64,000 bases of DNA, from the NCBI GenBank assembly GCA_032622095.1, contig CP136069.1, forward strand, positions 8,572,036-8,636,035. The letters run 5' to 3'. The notes under the pieces were generated by a model. That model worked only from the letters and a program-made list of their open reading frames with translations. It was not told where the DNA came from and searched no databases. A program made the translations under genes and the position numbers. Positions 24,522 to 37,039 of this stretch are shown here, piece after piece (the first letter of the stretch is position 1; each line of letters opens with the position of its first letter). The DNA comes from Siphonodentalium dalli (lineage: Eukaryota; Mollusca; Scaphopoda; Gadilida; Siphonodentaliidae).

Positions 24522-27500
24522 TATGTGTGATTTGTTATTCAAATTTTCATACATTTGGTTACCGGTACATGTACATGTAGCAGTAAGATTTATAGTTACA
24601 TGAAGATTTGTAGCTTCTTTGAATGTTATGTCAGTCACATGGAATTGTCCCATTACTATTTACATGTACATATACATGTACAGTATGCTAAATAGAATTA
24701 AAAATAACTAATGTACCAAAAGGCTAATTACATATTAGGATATTCATCAGATTGATCAATATTAACAGATCTACTACTAAATAGTACTACAGTAGGCCTG
24801 TCAAGACTCATTGTGAATCCAGTGTACCGCTATACATGTACACTTCAAACAATACATATATCGTATTGTGTCACACATGTACATGTTATAGGCCTGTAAA
24901 GACTCATCATGAATCCAGTGTACCGCTATACATGTAGATTTCAAACAATAACGGTACACGGTACATGTATCGTATTGCGTCATACCGGTAAATGCACAGA
25001 TAATGATGGATAATGCAGTGCTTTTTTGCAAATACAGTGTATATATACGGTACCTCACTTCAAACTCTCCCGGGAATTTTTATTTTACATTCAAAACGAC
25101 GAGTTTTCCTGTGTCCGGTGTCCATTGAAAAACCAATCTGATACTGATATTAAAATAATTATAAAAGGAATAATTTTGAGTTACATGTACATATATAAAC
25201 ATGCACGCATAAAACACATATCTCAGTTTATGTAGGTTATATATATTGAGCTAGTGACATTTAAATTTACTCGTATCAATGGATGTACGGTATCAATGTT
25301 ACATGTACATTATTACACCAGGACTGGGTACATGTACATCACACGAGTGGGCAGTACTTTATAAACATGGTCATACGGTATGCTATATGGAGAGTCGTGC
25401 AGTGCATGATAGAAGATTAAAGCTCCTGTGGTTTCACACCAGTGATATGTCCTCAATATACCAGTATATGGCAGGGATGTAGGTGTCAACACTGCAGATT
25501 ACGGTATGTCTTCAAAATACTACAAATTGGTCAGCTTATAACTACATAGTTGCTTACAGCTAGTTCAATTTGTGCGATGGAATGGGCTCGTGGCCACCGG
25601 TTCGACCATATGGTTTGGGCCGGTGAATTGGATAAATATTTCAATTAAATCCTCCGTACTATCAAATGCTCGGACTACCGGTACATGTAATCATGTACAT
25701 GTATATATATGTTGTATTGGCTTATCCCAAAGTGTAGCAGTCTCAATTCTATTGCTACATACAGCTATGCTCTTATTAAGGGACCCGTTTAATGAGGTTA
25801 TGGGCTGGTACGTACCGCGGTGATACCACCAGAATACCATGGTGATACCACCAGAATACCACGTTTATTTTGTACCGTGGTGGAGGCGGTCGATCCGCGG
25901 TACTGGGCGGTATTCTTACCTCTGGTCACCACAGGTCACCGCGTTATTGGTGCTCGTTACCACAATACACCGCGTCATCCTCCACTGCGAAGTGAAAACA
26001 TGCATGAAAAAAACTAGGCGGCCTGCAGGAATCCAATTCATGATCTCGGGAAGTTAAAAAAAACATTATTGTAAGGATGGTACCGCCTTCGTTCTCTCTC
26101 GGGCTACATGTATGGCTATGCAAGATAGCGTCACGCGGTTGGATACGTGATGTATAACTTCTATATCTCATGCCAAAAACCAAAAAATAGGTTTGTTTCG
26201 GGTATTTCGGTTTCTGCATGGCAACCCTAAACTTTTTTCCGACTACATATATTTTCCCCGTACCAAAATAAAAACATAAAAGTGAAAAACAAATAAAGCG
26301 ACTTTTCGTATAAACAAGGTGAAGTCCCATGCGACTTGCAGTGATACCGATATAATTTAGCATTTGCTGTACTCGGCAGTTCAGGGTAAAAATTATTTTC
26401 ACATATTCTTATCTAATCACAATTCGGATGAAATGCATGCGTGTTTGGCATTGGAAAGGGGAAACGTACATGTATGCCTCTATATAATAAGTAAGGTTAG
26501 CGCAAGATAAAATTTTACGTACCAATCTGATAATCTGAGTAACGACAATAACACTGACAGTGACTAACTAAATTGAAAGTTTTGTTGAAAAAAAAAACAT
26601 ACTGAATTTCAAGATGATTTAAATTGTTTTGTATGCTCGTTCGTTTCTTTGATACACCCAGTCATTCGGTAAGACAATCAGCTGCACATTTTGGTATTTG
26701 GCTCACACTATTGTGTATTAGCAATACAGTTCACGGAGACTGTCGATGGCGCTACCGTTTTACGTGGTGCATTTACTGCATTTCACCGCGGTACTAGCAT
26801 TCGTTACCATTGGTAATGCGGTGGTACGCGAACGGTCCGGTGGTACCTCAGTACCACACGGTAGTGCAAACGCGAATCGGCGGTATCACGCGCTATTACA
26901 CTGCGGAATTAATGCATGTACGCCGCTGAACTAACGCATGTACACCTCGTTAAAGCAGGTCGCTTACTGTGAGCAGTGCTGTATATATAGATGGAATTTA
27001 CATTTGACACCACATTTAGAATTGCTATAACTATGTTTATAAAAAAAATTCGGGTGTCTAAAACTTGGCGCAGGGCCAGATATTTTCTGACGCCCAGAAA
27101 CAAACTGTCGACAGACTTAGTTTGTTCTGCATGACGAAAATAGTGCACGTCACGGGATGTTTGTTTCGCCACTACATGGATATACAACAATCCAAAGTTG
27201 AAAAAATTGTACTTGAATCAGATTACTGTTGTATACATGTACATATGCATGTATGTTAGCAATATTAAGTGCAGAAACTTCGGGTGCTCGGAGAGAAATG
27301 GCGGCTGGACACATCCCAAAAAATTCTTACTATGGCGAAAATAGAGGGGGCATGCACTGAGGGCGCCGGATGGTAGATCCGCCCTTGCACCGCAAGTACA
27401 TGTACATGACAATTTTTTTTTTATTAAAACCACTTTTAGAAATTGAATTTTTTTTTTAAATTCACGGATAGCGCACATCCTTAATTATGTGTATTTGACT

Positions 27501-27639
27501 CATCTAACATGTACATGTAGCTAACTACGGAATATGATTATTGATTAATTGATTATTGGCTTTATTAGCATTCATTGATTATACTGTATGATTAATCGTG
27601 GCAACCCTAGACAGATACTTGAACACAACTAATAACGTC
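24522..27639. other. Repeat-derived non-coding DNA, no gene
   Basis: A ~98-bp tandem duplication (GGCCTGTCAAGACTCATTGT and a variant) lies at about 24795-24985. Segments rich in ACCGCGGT and CCACGGTAC motifs at about 25808-26010 and 26740-26930 resemble the inside of the element at 36222-36622. TACATGTA runs are frequent. Several frames of 60-150 codons exist on both strands; none shows a domain. Confidence 0.45.
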
Positions 27640-29156
27640 AATTCTATTTGTGCCAAAGAATTTAGTCATGCAAAGAGTAAAATCCAAGATGGCTGCTGGC
27701 AGAGATGTTTTTGGCCGAACGACCGCAAACTTACTCGTTCCCATCTGCATGTCAATATTAACATCCATGACAAATTTCATGATGATCAGACTAACAGTAC
27801 GACCTGCAGCCCATGCTAATAGATTGAATTTTTAAATCCAAGATGGCCGCTGTCCGCCATGTTTTTTTCCGAATGACCCCAAAATGCCTCGATCCCATCT
27901 ACATGTGAATGTCAACAGGGGAACAGCCATTACAAATTTCATAATGATCCGACCAAAGGTAGGACCTGCGGTACCGGTATGTACACATCTAGCCCGTGCC
28001 AAAGGATTTACCGGTATTCAAACAAAGAGTAAAATCTAAGATGACTGCTGATGGCCATGTTTTTTGGCTGAACGACAAAATGACTCGTTCCCATCTACAT
28101 GTCAAAATTAACATCCATGGCAAATTTAATGATGATCGACAAAGATACAACCTGTAGCCCATGCTAATGGATTGATTTTTGAAATCCAAGATGGCCGTTG
28201 GTGCCTGGTGGCCATGTTTTTTGGCCGAACGACCCCAAAATGACTCGTTCCCATCTACGTCATGTCAATAGCCATGACAAATCTCATAATGATCTGACCA
28301 AAGATACGACCTGTAGCCCATGCTAATGGATTGATTTTTGAAATCCAAGATAGCCGCTGGTGCCTGGTGGCCATGTTTTTTGGTCGAGCGACCCCAAAAT
28401 GACTCATTCCCATCTATGACATGTCAATGTCAACAGCCATGACAAATTTCATAATGATGTGACCAAAGGTACGACCTGTAGCCTGTGCCAAAGACTTGTT
28501 CCCATTTACATGTCAATATTAACATCCATGACAAATTTTATGATGATCAGATGAATAGTACGACCTGTACTAGTAGTCGGCACCAATGGAATGAATTTTG
28601 AAATCCAAGATGGCCGCCAGTGGCCATGTTTTTTGGCCGAATGACCGAAAATGACCCGTTCCCATCTACATGTACAATTTGTACATGTCAATAGCCATGA
28701 CAAATCTCATACTTGTAATGATCTGACTAAAGGTTACGTATTATGATCTGTAGCCTATGCCAATGGATTTAGTCATGCAAAGAGTAAAATCCAAGATGTC
28801 TGCTGATGGCCATAACCCGAAAAGGACTTGTTCCTAGCCACATGTCAATATGAACATCGACAAACTTCATGATGATCCGGCAGACGAACAGTACGAGCTG
28901 CAGACCGCACCAATGGATTTAATTTTTAAATTCAAGATGGCCACCAGCGGCCATGTTTTTCGGGAGATTGACACCAAAATGACTCGTTCCCATCTGCAGG
29001 TCATTGTTAACATCCACGACAAATTTCATGAAGATCCGACCAAAGCTACGATCTGTAGCCTGCGCCAAAGGACTTAGTCATGCAAAGAGTAAAATTCAAA
29101 ATGGCTGCTGACGGCCATGTTTTTTGGTCGAACAACCCTAAAATGACTCGTTCCCA
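27640..29156 (+). repeat. ~160-bp satellite array 2 (about nine copies)
   Basis: Same family and orientation as array 1. The CCAAGATGGC landmark, or a variant, recurs near 27682, 27838, 28034, 28188, 28346, 28605, 28790, 28934 and 29096. Units are more diverged and unequal than in array 1, with small insertions (for example TACCGGTA at about 28008). The array ends abruptly at 29157, where an hAT-like left end begins. Confidence 0.88.
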
Positions 29157-30309
29157 CAGGGATGGATCCAGAGATTTTTTGGGGACACCTGTTTTGGGTT
29201 GGGCCAGTTTTTGTCGGATACGATTTAATCGGACCGATCCAACTGAATTTGATTTCATCAGGAAAATCCGACTCATGACGATGGCAACGCGGGTGTTTTG
29301 CTTGTCACATGACCAAAACATCATTCATAATATCGGAATAGTTAGCAGCGACCGCTATTCTAAAATTATATCAAGAATTCTGATCAATCGACAAGAAACA
29401 ACGGCTGGTAGACCTATGTGCAGAAAATAGGTGCCCGTATATAATAATCGCAACAAGAGGGAGGCAGCTGTGGAAAGGTAGATTACGCCAATTTACGGCT
29501 ATTGGCACTATTAACTGTATTGCCCGTGACCTCAATATATTATTACTAATATATTTATTTAGTTTATTATTAATAAATATTAGTCTTTAGAAATTCATAT
29601 GAATATAAATCACCAGGACTACCGGTAGATATAGTAAATGTCTAGATAGGCTGACCACGTACACCAGTTGACTATTTACTACAGTGACATGCATAGCATG
29701 CATATGACCAGAGTGAAAATCGGACTCGTGCACGCTGAACCCCAGATTTTATCGGGCCCGATTTATCCGGCAGCCGGATTTACCGGGCACAATCGGGGCC
29801 GTGTGCGCCGACACTTAATTTTCAACACACAGTTGCTTCGATCAATTTAGAGCTTTTAGAAGTTTAATATTAGTATCGCAATTCGCAATGCTATTTGTGC
29901 ATAGATAATTTTGTTTTTATTATTATTGTCACCTAGTCGGCACAGTATGGGATTAGATACAACGGCGCCCAATGGCATACCGATCTATTTCATCTGATTT
30001 TGCTAGAATCCATACATACCTTTTCACAAGAATACAGGGTAAATTGTGAGAATATTTGCGAGAATCTAGATTTGGATTCTCGCCGAAATATAAGCACTGC
30101 GGTTTATGTTTTCAAAATGAGAGATAATTCTAAGATGCCCTTTATTTCTTTAAATATCACTTTTACGAAATAACGGCCTTGTCTAAAGAGTTACACCATA
30201 AAGACAAAAACTTAGCAAACTTATTGGACACTCAAAACTGCGATGACACATTGCTCATTTTATACGTCATACTGTATGTGCATAGAAATGGGAGCTCTTA
30301 GAAGGGGTC
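29157..30309. other. Non-coding stretch beginning with an hAT-like left end
   Basis: 29157-29203 matches the left end of the hAT element at 23517 (CAGGGATGGATCCAGAG, then TTGGGGACACCTGTTTTGGG). No right end or matching 8-bp duplication was found. The rest is AT-rich with no gene supported. Confidence 0.5.
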
Positions 30310-30883
30310 CGACTAGTCAAGTAGTAGTCGATTACCGTACAGGTCTCTGAATTTGCAGTTATTTTGTGTCGTTAGTGAACATTCAGACGACCATGATACA
30401 ATCGTAAGTGGAGGCATCGGGACCTGACGAAATTACGGATAGTTTATTGATAGATACCGGTAGACTGAGGGGTCGTCATTCATGATTTTTTACGTACACA
30501 TGTAACAGAACGAGAAAGAGAAATGCGGGAGTCGCACCGAAAGTTGGCAGCACCCAGAATCCCAAGCCAGTCACACATCCAAGCGGCTTCGACATTGCTT
30601 AACTTCGGTGATCACACAAAGCGTCTAACGACCATGACCAAGAAATCTAGACCTCTCGAGCAGAGAAGTCATCGGGCTTCTACATTTACAATGCGACAGC
30701 TATACACACAACTGCGATAACATTGCAAGTGGAAGTATCCAAGGATAAGCCACGATTTTGAATCTAAAATCAAACAGTGCTTGATATTATTGACATTATT
30801 TTTTTTCTTGCGATTATGACGTCAGCTACTTCCTACGATGGAAATTCTTCCACTTACGAATGAATCATGGTCACCTTAGTGTA

Positions 30884-31274
30884 CCCTGCTGGACAAAACA
30901 AGTGTCCATTGGCACCGCTGTGAATTTGCCGTTTGGCCGCGGTGTCAGAGTTTGTAACAGCAGTTGAGCACCGCGGGCCGAACAGCAAGTAAACTCAGAC
31001 ACTGCGGCCAAACAGCAAGTTCACTGCGGCTGAAAGGCAACTACTCTCGCAGTCGAATGGCATGTACACCATGGTTAGATTTCTGGTTTGTATTGTCTTT
31101 TTTCAGTTTGATGAAAGTACACCGTCGCAACTACACCATGCTGAATGGCAGTTATACCGCGGCCTAACTGTAGTTAGCCAGTGGAGCTGCGGTGTAGTTG
31201 CATTTCGGCCGCGGTGGCAACGCTAACCGCACTGCAGTTAAGACTTAAGTGGACACTTGTTTTGTCCAGCAGGG
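30884..31274. mobile_element. TIR element, CCCTGCTGGACAAAAC family, intact copy (391 bp)
   Basis: The ends are CCCTGCTGGACAAAACAAGT and ACTTGTTTTGTCCAGCAGGG, exact inverted repeats, with GTAC or TA shared at both borders. The interior has GGCCGCGGTG-type inverted motifs and no ORF. It is inserted in the dispersed repeat; the same family is at 23186. Confidence 0.88.
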
Positions 31275-31603
31275 TACGTTCAGACAACCATGATTCAATT
31301 GTAAGTGGAGGAATCGAGCCTGACGTGGATACCGGTTGTTTGTTCAGAGGATTGCGAGGTCGCGTACATTATGATATCATAGATTGTTCCTAAAGCATGC
31401 GATTGACTATCCTACGGTCATTTCCAGCTACAATTTTTACGTACACAAGACTGCGATTACGCCGCAAGTGGAGATAACCAAGAATACGCCACAATTTCGC
31501 ATCTAAAATCAAACAGAGCTTGATATTATTTTATGACCTACGATTTTGACGTGGGCATGCACAGTCCAGTTACTTCTTACGACGGAAATATGTCCACTTA
31601 GTG

Positions 31604-31951
31604 TACCTTCAGACGACAACGATACAATCGTAAGTGGAGGAATCGGGCCCGACGAGATCATGGATAGTTTGTTCAGACGATTGCGATGTCACATGCATGA
31701 TATCGTAGGTTGTTCTAAAGCATGTGATTGACTACTAGTAACCTACGGTCATCTTTACGTACACACGAGTGGAGCTGGAGGTAACCAAGGATACGCAAAG
31801 ATTTCGTATCTAAAATCAAACAGCGCTTGATATTAATTTATGACCTACGATTTTTACGTGGGCATGCGCAGTCCATATTCCGGTTACATCCTACGATGGA
31901 AATCTTTCCACTTACCATTGTATCATGCCTTCGTGGTTGTCTGAAGGTACA
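31604..31951. mobile_element. ~348-bp inverted-repeat unit inside the dispersed repeat
   Basis: It starts GTACCTTCAGACGACAACGA and ends with TGGTTGTCTGAAGGTAC, near-inverted. The subterminal GATACAATCGTAAGTGGA matches TCCACTTACCATTGTATC. A diverged unit lies immediately before it (31275-31610), sharing AAATCAAACAGAGCTTGATA and GGGCATGCACAGTCCA, which suggests tandem insertion or duplication. Confidence 0.6.
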
Positions 31952-32280
31952 CAAGTTTACGATTGTATCGTGGTCGTCTGAATGTACACTTAATGTTCAC
32001 TTAGTGCAATGATTCATTGATTGTAACAGTTGTTGGTATCTTATCAATGGTTGCTGATTGAATATCAGCAAAGAAAGATCACCATATAGAACTGTGAACA
32101 GAATGACAATACGGGTCAATACCACATGCCATGGTCATGTCAGATGCGTTGATGGTGCATCGGATTTTCCAACATAATCCAAGTGTTTCTGTTGTTTACA
32201 TTTGCAAAATTGTCATCACATTAAAAGTATCTATGCTTAGATTTTTAATAATGGAGTTCACAAACATGCGCACATATCCC

Positions 32281-34385
32281 CATACGAAAGTACCCCCACA
32301 TACCAAGTTTCGTCGAAATGCCGTGATATTCGGGCCTTTGACCTTGAAATTACCCGATTTCAAGGTCAATGTCGCACGAGCAAATTAATAGGTCATTGTC
32401 ACTCCCCGGCCGAAAATACCCCCACATACAAAGTTTCATCGAAATCGGCTCTGCCGTTTTCGTGTCCATCGATTACAGACAGACAGACACACAGACAGAT
32501 CTTCCAAAATATACAATAACAGTAACAAAAAACTACATCCTTAACCACAGCAGAATTATGGGTAATTTTTCAGGATTTAGTCGGAAATATGGCTTGTTGC
32601 AATTCATCAGAAAGCTCTCAAGGCCTAAAAAAAATACATTTGTTTCCGCTATTACAAGCTGAAAAAAATTAGGGTAGGTAGGTAGGCTTAACTTTTTTTT
32701 TTGTTAACTTTTTTTTTCCAGTATCTTTAAAACTAACTGTATAATACTGGTCAATTACCTAAACTATGCACTTCTTAGCCTCAATCAGGTTAACCCAAAT
32801 GACAGAGGAACTAGAAACTCCAATTCAATCTTTCATATGCTTCAAGTCTATATACTAATATAGTCTTTGATAATCCTAACATTTCCCATATGGTCTGGCG
32901 ACAACTGGAGTCAGTCCACCACCACTGCACTGTCACATATTGGAGTGACCGTCTTGTACCGATCTCTTAATGATGGCTTCACAACCCCACCTTCTCCGCA
33001 TTCAGTGAAGGATCTAGGTATTTTTTGCCATTTTGGGGACACCTGTTTTTGGGCAATGATATTCCAAAGGCATAACCTGAAGGCGGAAGGTTTGGGAGGG
33101 GTGATCCCCTGCTGATGGTGGGGGTTCTCCCCCTGGAAATTTTTTGAAAATCCATTGCATTTAGAGCTAATCTAGGGCATTTTGAGTCAGAATTTTACTG
33201 AGAGGTCAATTTGATCAAGTTTTCAAGCATAACTTTGGAAAAAAAATTATATGTATGGATTGGAAATGCTTATAAGTTATTATCAGATATCTTTTGTTTT
33301 AATGGATTATGCTTATCCTGCTTGAAATGAGACTTACCATTATCACTCTAATTCATATAATAGGCTATTTTATAAAATTAAAATGAGACACATACCGGTA
33401 CATAATATACTACATGTAGTACAGAAACAATGTCTATTAAGTTAGTAATTATTATTTATAGTACTACTCTCTATGTTAATTTTTCATTTAGTTATGAGAT
33501 CCCACCTGATAACCAGGTTGATTCGATCAAATTGTTAATGTTCCTGTACTGTATTTGATTGAAATACTGAAGTCATAACAAACCTGAACTGAAACTATTT
33601 GAAGTTTTCACAGATGAAAGCTAAATAAAGCCAAACATACTTTACAGTATGATTCCAACTGTTAAACTTAAATCTTTTTGGAAACTTAAATTTCTTATGT
33701 CAATATATATAAAGGTTTTTCATCTTGTTATGATATGAATTGGGACCTAAATTGATTAGAATTTTTTTTTTAAATAAATAAAACAAAATTTTGGGTCCAA
33801 TTTTTTGTGTGCAATGGCAATAAAAAGTTTAGGGTCAGGGGTTTAAAATAGGGTCGGTCGGGTTAGCGGAAACAAACGTCTTTTTTTTTTTAGGCCTAAG
33901 TTGATTTCGTTAATTTGTTGCATTCCATATGCGGATGCATGCATGTGGGTGCCAGTGGAATATATAGTTTTTTCTGTTTTCCCAAGCCATAGGCTCATAT
34001 ACATGTAGGGCTATAGCGCCACCGAATAAATGCTCCAAAATGGAATCTATTTCAGTTAGTAAATAGAGTAATAAAATAACATGTTGATTTTGTTGCATTC
34101 CAAATCTACATGTACATGCATGTACATGTACTAGTATGTGTGGCAGGTGGGATTACACAATACAGTTTTAGCTCAATAAAGTGTTCCCACGCTCCTCCGA
34201 TGAAAGAGAAGTATGAGCAATCCATTTTGACGGGCCAGTCCATTTTGACGGGCAATCCCCCAGTAAGTACAGATTCTTAGTGACCATCTGTGATATACAA
34301 TAAATTATATAATGAACCATTATTATAAAAGTAAAAATGAGGTCAGTAAGAATCGTTTTCAGGTAGCTGAAGTTCATCATATACA
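32281..34385. other. Repeat relics, no gene
   Basis: About 32270-32500 holds a common invertebrate repeat style (CCCCCACATACCAAGTTTCG, ACAGACAGACAGACACACAG). 32542-32580 matches one arm of the MITE at 3263. About 33003-33170 resembles hAT-type ends (TTTGGGGACACCTGTTTTTG, GTTCTCCCCCTGG). T-runs occur near 32690-32720 and 33880-33890. No coding region is supported. Confidence 0.45.
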
Positions 34386-34779
34386 TGTACTCTTGAGTAC
34401 CTAATAAAAGTACAGGGTGGAATAATAGTACAGGTTGAAAAATGTTGCGTAACTGAATAATAGTACAAGGCGGAATAAACGTACAGACTGGAAATATTAG
34501 TACCATACAACCCAACAAAACGCACCATCTGACTGATTTACTGATGCCATGAGACATAAATACTTTTGATGGATAGCCAGGTCTGTGAATCTACAGTGTG
34601 CTGATCACTGTCAACAATCAGAGTTCATTTATCTATGAATTACACAATTTAAGATTGGTGAATTATTTCTTTTGGTTAATTTAATAAACGTACAGGACCA
34701 AATAACGATCGTACAGGTGGAAATTTTACCTCAATTTTAATAATCGTACATGTATGTTTATTAGGAACTCAAGAGTACA
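34386..34779. mobile_element. ~394-bp TIR element with GTACAGG tandem motifs
   Basis: The left end TGTACTCTTGAGTACCTAAT is inverted at the right as ATTAGGAACTCAAGAGTACA. The interior repeats short phrases such as AATAATAGTACAGG and AATAAACGTACAG. No target duplication was resolved and no ORF is credible. Confidence 0.6.
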
Positions 34780-36125
34780 GGTACAGCCCTTCGATTATGA
34801 GGTTTGCGATCACGCTCACGCACCATAGGTCCATAACACGCCTGAAATTAAATCGTGGCGAGTAATTAATCACACTCCTCGGCAATATTCGGCGCACGAT
34901 TGAAAATGGTTTTATGATAACGATCAACCTTGTTTGCTGGAGAAGACTGACGGACACGCCGTAAGTAATTGTTTTAAGTTTTGCGCACGCGCTAGAACAT
35001 TCTTATAGTCAGGTGCGTTTAGAGATGTTGTCGCATTCGTCTGTAGGTCTGAGGGATTCTCGGCTAGATATTGTTACCAACATGACATATTTAAATTAAT
35101 CATCACCAACTTGACGTAATTTTGGTACCATGTGTTGCGTTCTAAAATAAAAGCCGCCCCGATAGAAGGCGAAGATGAATAGAAATCGAAACTTGAGTTC
35201 GCGGCAAACAAACATTGTTTTAAAAAATATCGATAGAGTTCATACAACAGGAAACTCTCACGTGGTTACGTGGTCTCTGGTCGCATTTCATAACAACTTA
35301 CATCCAACGGAAGCATTACGAAGCAATTCAAGAATGGAGTTTTAATTACTTCAATGTGAAGAATACATGTGTACAAGATAAATCACAATGGTGATAAAAA
35401 TTGATTTAATTTTGAGTCTTCGTTCGTCATTTTATACCCCCCCCCCCCCACCAAATATTCAACAAAATCACACGCCTGGGTTTCAGGTTAGGTGAGTGAC
35501 CAACCACACTCCTGCATTTTACAGAATCTAAGGACTGCAGGTACCCGGTACTCAGAAAATTCCCAATGAAAGCTATTATTTGGCATATATACATGTATCA
35601 CATATTCATTTCTGAAGTCTGTAATTGTCTTGAGATGTGTACTAATAATTGCCATAGAAGCTTTTATTCAAACAGACGAACATGGATAACTCTAAAATCA
35701 AGTGGTAAATAACACAATTTTGACGGAGAACATCCTTTTGATGGCATGTTTTGGGACCACAAACAATAGAAATAACAAAACTTCAAACATTTATATATGG
35801 TCACTCTCTGCATTGATTGGTAGGTTCCTCAACTCAAATCAATTATTTTTTAACCCCGTAGCCAAAGAAATAGTAATTTATGAGGGTCTGATCGGATTTA
35901 GTACCTTTAATTGCAAACGTCATCAATTCAAATAAAGTGCACACTCATTCTGAGACAGTTGACAACAAAAGTGACAAAAGTAAAGAACCTGCATGTAGTT
36001 CATGTTGAGTCGTTGACAGTGGCCACTCATCGATCGATCGTAGGTTCCAGAACAAAAAGTTTCCGGTCATTTCCCACGTGGGATAACATTTCTTTTCGTT
36101 CGTATTCTCATTTTTGCAACAACAA
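34780..36125. other. Non-coding stretch with a TTAA element relic
   Basis: The right half of a TTAA-flanked MITE lies at about 35630-35906 (ends TTTAGTACCT, then TTAA at 35907-35910; inner CTCTAAAATCAAGTGGTAA and CCAAAGAAATAGTAATTTAT as at 24106). A C-run is at about 35438-35450. No gene is supported. Confidence 0.5.
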
Positions 36126-36176
36126 GCTAGTCAATAAGTAGACGATTACTGTACAGGTATCTGAATTTGCAGTTAG
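36126..36176. repeat. Left piece of the dispersed repeat (copy 2)
   Basis: GTACAGGTATCTGAATTTGC and its flanks match 30310-30361 and then diverge sharply. The right piece resumes at 50169, after the retroelement LTR. This copy was therefore split by the insertion of the intervening 14 kb. Confidence 0.65.
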
Positions 36177-36221
36177 GTTAGTACAAGCTTTTTTGAATTC
36201 TGTAAACTGGCTGAAACTGAA

Positions 36222-36622
36222 TACCGCTATACTTAAAGTAATTGACCACCAATAACGTGGTGTCACCCCGTTAATACCGCGGTACTATACCGCAGTATCC
36301 TCCAATACCGCGGTACTGATACCGCTTGTTAATGCGAACAAGTATGTGGGAGTAAATACCTCCCCTCAAAGAGTTCCATAAATCACCGCGGTATTCAAAA
36401 AAATTAATGCGGTGCCCTGCCCGCTAAAAGACCGCGGTATTCAAAAAAATTAATGCGGTGCCCGCTAAAAGACTGCGGTATCATTATCGCCCAATACCGT
36501 AACTCCACCGCCGTGACCATCTCGATACCGCTACCGTTTATTACCGGTATAACCGCGGTCATGACCGGGGTATCAGTGCTATCACCCTGTTTTTCTGGTC
36601 AATTACTTTGAGAATAGCGGTA
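36222..36622. mobile_element. ~400-bp TIR element, CCGCGGTA-rich
   Basis: Inverted ends (ATACCGCTAT then AAAGTAATTGACCA, and TGGTCAATTACTTTGAG then ATAGCGGTA) bound an interior full of AATACCGCGGTA-type motifs. A 48-bp phrase containing GACCGCGGTATTCAAAAAAA is tandemly repeated at about 36383-36470. The AAAGTAATTGACC end is shared with the MITE at 3263. Confidence 0.65.
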
Positions 36623-37039
36623 GGTATTTCCGGGCAGCACTACTGTGTCAACAATTTGATTCAACCAATCACAGTGAGGAGAGTGTGTGGTCATTGTTTA
36701 TCAACATAAATGATTGACATGAATATGTAACCTGATGTGCTTTGTCTTGTGACACTTAATTGCTACAACATGGCGTCAGCACGCTTTGATCTTTGTTGTG
36801 TGTTGTCGCAGTTTAATATAGAAAGACGGTCGAGTGCTTTATTCCTTGCTACAATTTAGTTACCGAGTGTCGACATTACAATAATATGCAGTGTGGGTAA
36901 AATAATTAATTTATTTACAACGGAAAATTCCCCCTGCACCGTGCTTATTTGGGACCCTACGTGTGTTACTTTTCCGATAAAAAATCGAAAGTCATTTGCA
37001 AAAACAGAAAATATCAGAACACAAAATGTGTAGATTTGA
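36623..37039. other. Unassigned DNA upstream of the truncated gag
   Basis: No copy of the 3' LTR sequence and no convincing primer-binding site were found. An ATG at 36772 opens a 26-codon frame only. This may be remnant leader sequence or unrelated flank; the junction with the retroelement is not resolved. Confidence 0.35.

Larger units (their letters stand above)
30310..32280. repeat. ~2-kb dispersed repeat with internal inverted units (copy 1)
   Basis: Boundaries are set by similarity to the two halves that flank the retroelement insertion: 30310-30361 matches 36126-36176, and about 31860-32280 matches 50169-50560. Inside are inverted and tandem units ending in TTCAGACGACCATGATACAA, at 30382, 31277 and 31610 in direct orientation and at 31920-31945 and 31961-31985 inverted. 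A TIR element is inserted at 30884. No gene is supported. Confidence 0.7.

Noticed and set aside
25944-26402. 152-codon minus-strand frame as a gene
   Set aside because: It covers repeat-derived sequence, has no recognisable motif, and its composition looks random.
36177-37039. A 5' LTR and primer-binding site
   Set aside because: No copy of the TGTAGCGGTTTTGG...CCCTAATCA sequence exists here. TGGCGTCAGCACGC at 36773 looks slightly like a primer site but lacks an LTR end before it.
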